From Crassaminicella profunda (GTDB lineage: Bacteria > Bacillota > Clostridia > Peptostreptococcales > Thermotaleaceae), in the NCBI RefSeq assembly GCF_019884785.1, contig NZ_CP082326.1, positions 985,355 through 1,049,354 of the forward strand: 64,000 nt of DNA. The letters run 5' to 3'. The notes beneath the pieces were generated by a model that saw only the letters and a list, made by a program, of their open reading frames with translations, had not been told where the DNA came from and did not search any database. This document shows positions 60,670 through 64,000 of the stretch, in pieces (positions within the stretch are counted from its first letter, which is position 1; each line of letters begins with the position of its first letter). The position numbers and the translations under genes are program-made.

Positions 60670-62208
60670 TTAGATCAAAGCAAAGTCCGCCATTAAACTG
60701 CCTATAATTTCACCAGATTGATTTTTTAGAGGGATAGCCATGCCTAAACAATAGTTGCTTGAATCCATAGATATGTAAGCTTCAGAAATATAATCTTTTC
60801 CAGCTATGGCTTGCTTAAAATATTCTCTATGACTGTAATTTCCATATATATCATCTTTAAAGTCTATTTTGTCATTCATACCTACAGCGATGGTATCTCC
60901 ATTTAAGTTAAATAGATTAATGATTTCAAAATAGGTATGTTCCTTAATAATTTCATTAAGGAATTTTTCACAGGATGTTTTATCAAAGTTCCATAATATA
61001 GGATTTTGAGCTGCTTCTTTTAGACAATCCATGGCCTTGTTGATTGATTTTTGTGTAGTAGCATCTATTGTATAGTCTTTTACAAAAGAATATACAACAT
61101 TTTTTATTTCTTCCGTCATGGTGTTTAATTGTTGAAGGGAAGTAAACATATCTTCAATAATGATGGATTGTTCATCTGTAGTAGCAGAAACTTCTTGCGC
61201 AAAACTGGTATTTTGTTGTGAAGCTGTAGAAACATTTTTCATGAAATCTTGTATATGAGAAATCACATGAACTTCTTCTATTGCTAAATGGTAAATATCT
61301 TCCACTGTAGTAAGGGTGGTTTTTGTGGATGTAATAATCATATCAAAATATTTTTTAGCATCATCTGCAATGGTAATATTTTTAATGACATTCTCAGAAT
61401 CATTTTTGATTTCTTGTGCAATGGTTTTAATTTCATCTTGTAAGGTATGAATTAGGTTTTTTATTTCATTAGAAGATTTTGCAGACTGATCTGCTAGCTT
61501 TTTTACTTCATTGGCTACAACAGCAAATCCCTTACCCGCATCCCCAGCTCTTGCAGCTTCAATAGATGCGTTTAATGCTAATAAATTGGTATGTTCACTA
61601 ATGGCATTAACAGAATCAGTAATACTATTGATTTGTTGTGTTTTTGCCTCTAGAGCATTAAATTTTTCGGTTAACTTTAAACTGTGATGTGAATTTTGTT
61701 GCATAATATCTAGCAATTTTTCAAATACGGCAATACTTTTATGAAGGGTATCATTTGTGGAGAGTGCTTGTTTTTTAGCATCTTCTGTTTTATTTGTAAT
61801 AACATGAAAATCTTTATTGATTTTTTCCGTATAATGATGAGCTTTCATGACAGATTCTGCTTGAGATTCAAAATTCTTTGCAATTTCTGATATTACTTGT
61901 ACATTTTGCTTTGCGCCATGATTAATATTTTCTGCATTCTGAGTGATTGTAAGAGCATACTTTTGTACATGGTCAACGGATGAATTTACATTTGCGATCA
62001 AGAATCTCATATTCTCTAGCAAGAGATTTAATAGATTCCCCATATTAGCCAAGAAACCCATTTCTTTTGTATGAAATTTTTTAGTAAAGTCTCCATTGGT
62101 TAAAGGATGAATTTTTTTAGTAGTAAATTTAATATTTCGTAAGATCAGAATATTAAATGTGAGTGATATGATTAATAAAACTGTTAATAATATTGTTAGT
62201 ATAAGCAT
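60670..62208 (-). CDS. methyl-accepting chemotaxis protein with C-terminal Cache-like sensor
   Basis: 512 residues. One N-terminal membrane helix (about 3-25) is followed by a long coiled signalling region with the conserved tip [37 protein letters not shown] near 213-250. The C-terminal about 145 residues (360-512) resemble a Cache/PDC sensor ([67 protein letters not shown]). In most chemoreceptors the sensor is N-terminal and outside; here it is at the C-terminus and, by the single helix, on the same side as the signalling tip. AAGGAGGTACTAC precedes the ATG. Confidence 0.88.
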   Translation of the reverse strand: MLILTILLTVLLIISLTFNILILRNIKFTTKKIHPLTNGDFTKKFHTKEMGFLANMGNLLNLLLENMRFLIANVNSSVDHVQKYALTITQNAENINHGAKQNVQVISEIAKNFESQAESVMKAHHYTEKINKDFHVITNKTEDAKKQALSTNDTLHKSIAVFEKLLDIMQQNSHHSLKLTEKFNALEAKTQQINSITDSVNAISEHTNLLALNASIEAARAGDAGKGFAVVANEVKKLADQSAKSSNEIKNLIHTLQDEIKTIAQEIKNDSENVIKNITIADDAKKYFDMIITSTKTTLTTVEDIYHLAIEEVHVISHIQDFMKNVSTASQQNTSFAQEVSATTDEQSIIIEDMFTSLQQLNTMTEEIKNVVYSFVKDYTIDATTQKSINKAMDCLKEAAQNPILWNFDKTSCEKFLNEIIKEHTYFEIINLFNLNGDTIAVGMNDKIDFKDDIYGNYSHREYFKQAIAGKDYISEAYISMDSSNYCLGMAIPLKNQSGEIIGSLMADFALI

Positions 62209-62455
62209 AGTAGTACCTCCTTAAGTCATATTAGTAACAAAATATATATTCTACAAATTTAGCCATATTCCTTTTATACTTTTTTAAATTTTATGAAAAT
62301 TATACTTGGATAGACTGATTGCATACAAAGAATAGTTAAGTATAGAATTTTAATGAAAAGAATAGGATATAAAGTAGAAAGAAGATGATGACATTATTAA
62401 AATGAAAATAATTAAAAATTTAGTTTAGTATTTGAAATTAAATCGGAATACCAGA
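62209..62455. other. 247-bp gap between the MCP and recombinase genes
   Basis: A/T-rich with no hairpin or gene found. An attachment site for the second recombinase could lie here, but no repeat partner is visible. Confidence 0.35.
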
Positions 62456-63940
62456 TTAGATTTTATAATAAATATGAATTTTTTTTCTTGCATAAGGTTG
62501 ATCATTATCAAAGACTTCTATACGTTCAATAATTCTATTTAAAAGTTCCTTTTGGGTATAAAAAGAGAGGGTGTCGAATTTATTGTTAAAGGATTTTATA
62601 GAGAGCATGAAGTTTTTATCTCCTTGGTAATTTTTTATAGTATTTAGATTAGAGTGTAGCTTATTTAAGAGCGTCTTTTTTGCTTCCTTTTCTTTAGATA
62701 ATTTTTTCTTTCTGTTGATGAAATCTGTCTCTGTGATGATTTCTCTTTCAATTAGTTCGAATAGTTTATCTTTTCTTCTTGAAAGACTGCGAATACTATC
62801 TTGTATTGTAGCAATCTCATTTTCGATGGTATGTAACTTATGTTCTTTTTCTTCAACTAATTTTTTATTCATTTCATAAATCATGCTTTTAGACTGTTCT
62901 ATATTTGGAATACTCTTTTTAATTGCTTTCATTACTACATTTTCTGAGATGTAATGATGTGTACATTTTCCATAGTGTTTATAGTTTTTACAAGTAAAAA
63001 AAACCTCCCCATTTTTTCTGCGATTTCGCAGCATATACTCTTTGCAATCTCCACAAAATAGGAATCCAGACAATAGGTTTGGTATTTTAGAAGAAGTTCC
63101 ACGGTTTTTTTTTCGTCTATTCATATTTTCTTCAGATTTACAAAATAAATCTTTAGAAATGATAGGAGTAAAGAATCCTTTAAAAGTCTGATAGGTATCT
63201 GAATACACTATTTTTTTTTTGCCATTTCTTTTTACATATTGTTGTCTTTTATGGATCATCTCTCCATAATAAGTAGGGTTTTTCAATATACGAACAATAC
63301 TAGAGCTAGTAAAAGGTTTATGATTTCTAGTGAAATATCCTAAAGTATTAAGATGAATGGCAATACTTCTAGTTCCCATATTTTTATTTGCACTAAGATC
63401 AAATATTTTTTTTACAATCAAAGCGTCGTCTTCATTAATTTTAAGGGTTTTGTCTTCACTGATTTCATAGCCTAAAGGAGGTTTACCCCCTCGCCATTTT
63501 CCTTCATTCAGTATTTTTTTATGAGCTAATTGTATTCTTTCACTTATAGAAGATCTTTCAAATTCAGCAAAAGAACCAAGCATATTTAGCATCAACTTTC
63601 CAGATGCAGTAGAAGTATCAAAGTTCTCTGTTTTAGATTTAAATATGACATGATAGCTTGTAAATATTTCTAGTATTTTCATCAAATCAGCCATATCCCT
63701 AGAAATTCTATCTAATCTCCATACTAGTGCTACATCATATTTATTACAATGGGCTAATAATTTTTTTAAGGCAGGTCTGTCCATAGTACTAGCAGAGTAT
63801 CCAGCATCCACATAAAAATCATAAATTTTATAATCAAATGCAGTACAATACTTTATTAACTCCTGACGTTGTGCCTCAATAGAGTGTCCACCAGAAGCTT
63901 GTTCTTCTGTACTAACACGTAAGTATAGGGCAGCTTTCAA
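62456..63940 (-). CDS. large serine recombinase (second)
   Basis: 494 residues: catalytic Ser10 in LYLRVSTEEQ, Arg residues in WRLDRISRD, recombinase domain (about 165-265, GKWRGGKPPLGYEI and RILKNPTYYGEM), zinc ribbon with CGDCKEYM and CKNYKHYGKCTHH (about 300-345), and a long C-terminal coiled coil. TTG at 63940 follows GAGGTGA; the GTG at 63949 lies inside that site. Only distantly similar to the recombinase at 57 kb, so it belongs to a different element, perhaps continuing beyond the right edge. Confidence 0.95.
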   Translation of the reverse strand: MKAALYLRVSTEEQASGGHSIEAQRQELIKYCTAFDYKIYDFYVDAGYSASTMDRPALKKLLAHCNKYDVALVWRLDRISRDMADLMKILEIFTSYHVIFKSKTENFDTSTASGKLMLNMLGSFAEFERSSISERIQLAHKKILNEGKWRGGKPPLGYEISEDKTLKINEDDALIVKKIFDLSANKNMGTRSIAIHLNTLGYFTRNHKPFTSSSIVRILKNPTYYGEMIHKRQQYVKRNGKKKIVYSDTYQTFKGFFTPIISKDLFCKSEENMNRRKKNRGTSSKIPNLLSGFLFCGDCKEYMLRNRRKNGEVFFTCKNYKHYGKCTHHYISENVVMKAIKKSIPNIEQSKSMIYEMNKKLVEEKEHKLHTIENEIATIQDSIRSLSRRKDKLFELIEREIITETDFINRKKKLSKEKEAKKTLLNKLHSNLNTIKNYQGDKNFMLSIKSFNNKFDTLSFYTQKELLNRIIERIEVFDNDQPYARKKIHIYYKI

Positions 63941-64000
63941 ACAAATCACCTCGTGAGTTATGTATATTAAGACATATGCAAAGAACCATAATATTTATTA

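Overview
The window is a 64-kb piece of chromosome from a low-GC, endospore-forming member of the Clostridia (Bacillota). The spore genes (sleB-ypeB, a CotF-like coat protein, a GerAB-type permease), T-box leaders, strong GGAGG ribosome-binding sites, frequent TTG/GTG starts and A/T-rich codon use all agree. The species cannot be named from the sequence. No rRNA, CRISPR array or insertion-sequence transposase was found. There is one tRNA (Gly, CCC).

Layout. 1-4.7 kb: a DUF5682 / VWA / SWIM gene cluster of the MoxR-associated type, cut at its left end by the window. 4.8-11.2 kb: ordinary accessory genes, including an NhaC antiporter, a PPOX-ferredoxin fusion, an AraC regulator, a PhnA-like protein, and a MerR regulator with a MATE exporter whose promoter has the classic 19-bp MerR spacer. 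11.5-16.6 kb: an electrophile/redox-stress group (TetR regulator, NifU-type scaffold, peroxiredoxin-like protein, Old Yellow Enzyme-type reductase, quinol monooxygenase, iron-sulfur flavoprotein) with three copies of one operator-like motif. 16.6-25.3 kb: an ABC-F ATPase, an SSS symporter with LacI/CcpA-type operators, a T-box-controlled asnA, a CBS-type inorganic pyrophosphatase and threonine aldolase.

25.4-46.8 kb is the metabolic core. It holds three LarA-family (nickel-pincer hydroxyacid racemase) genes. The first lies in a module with a sugar-diacid-sensing chemoreceptor, a GntR regulator, a split UxaA-type dehydratase and a GntP permease. A nearly identical operator-like sequence lies before both the chemoreceptor and larA. 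The other two LarA genes belong to a distinct subtype (TRxWQ in place of TRPVP). They sit next to polar-amino-acid-type ABC transporters, two closely related lipoproteins from a duplicated cassette, and an aminotransferase. Taken together this looks like uptake, stereochemical interconversion and breakdown of hydroxy acids or related acids. A symporter gene in the same region is preceded by a T-box whose specifier reads as CUC (Leu).

47-64 kb: sporulation/germination and envelope genes, several small proteins, and two large serine recombinases. A 3.2-kb element (recombinase, 59-aa protein, orphan GerAB-like permease) has inserted precisely into a gene for a NitT/TauT-type substrate-binding protein, whose two halves lie on either side and rejoin in frame at a shared TATG. 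That host gene also lacks its 5' end, so it is already a pseudogene. The second recombinase lies at the right edge, and the far end of any element it belongs to is not visible.
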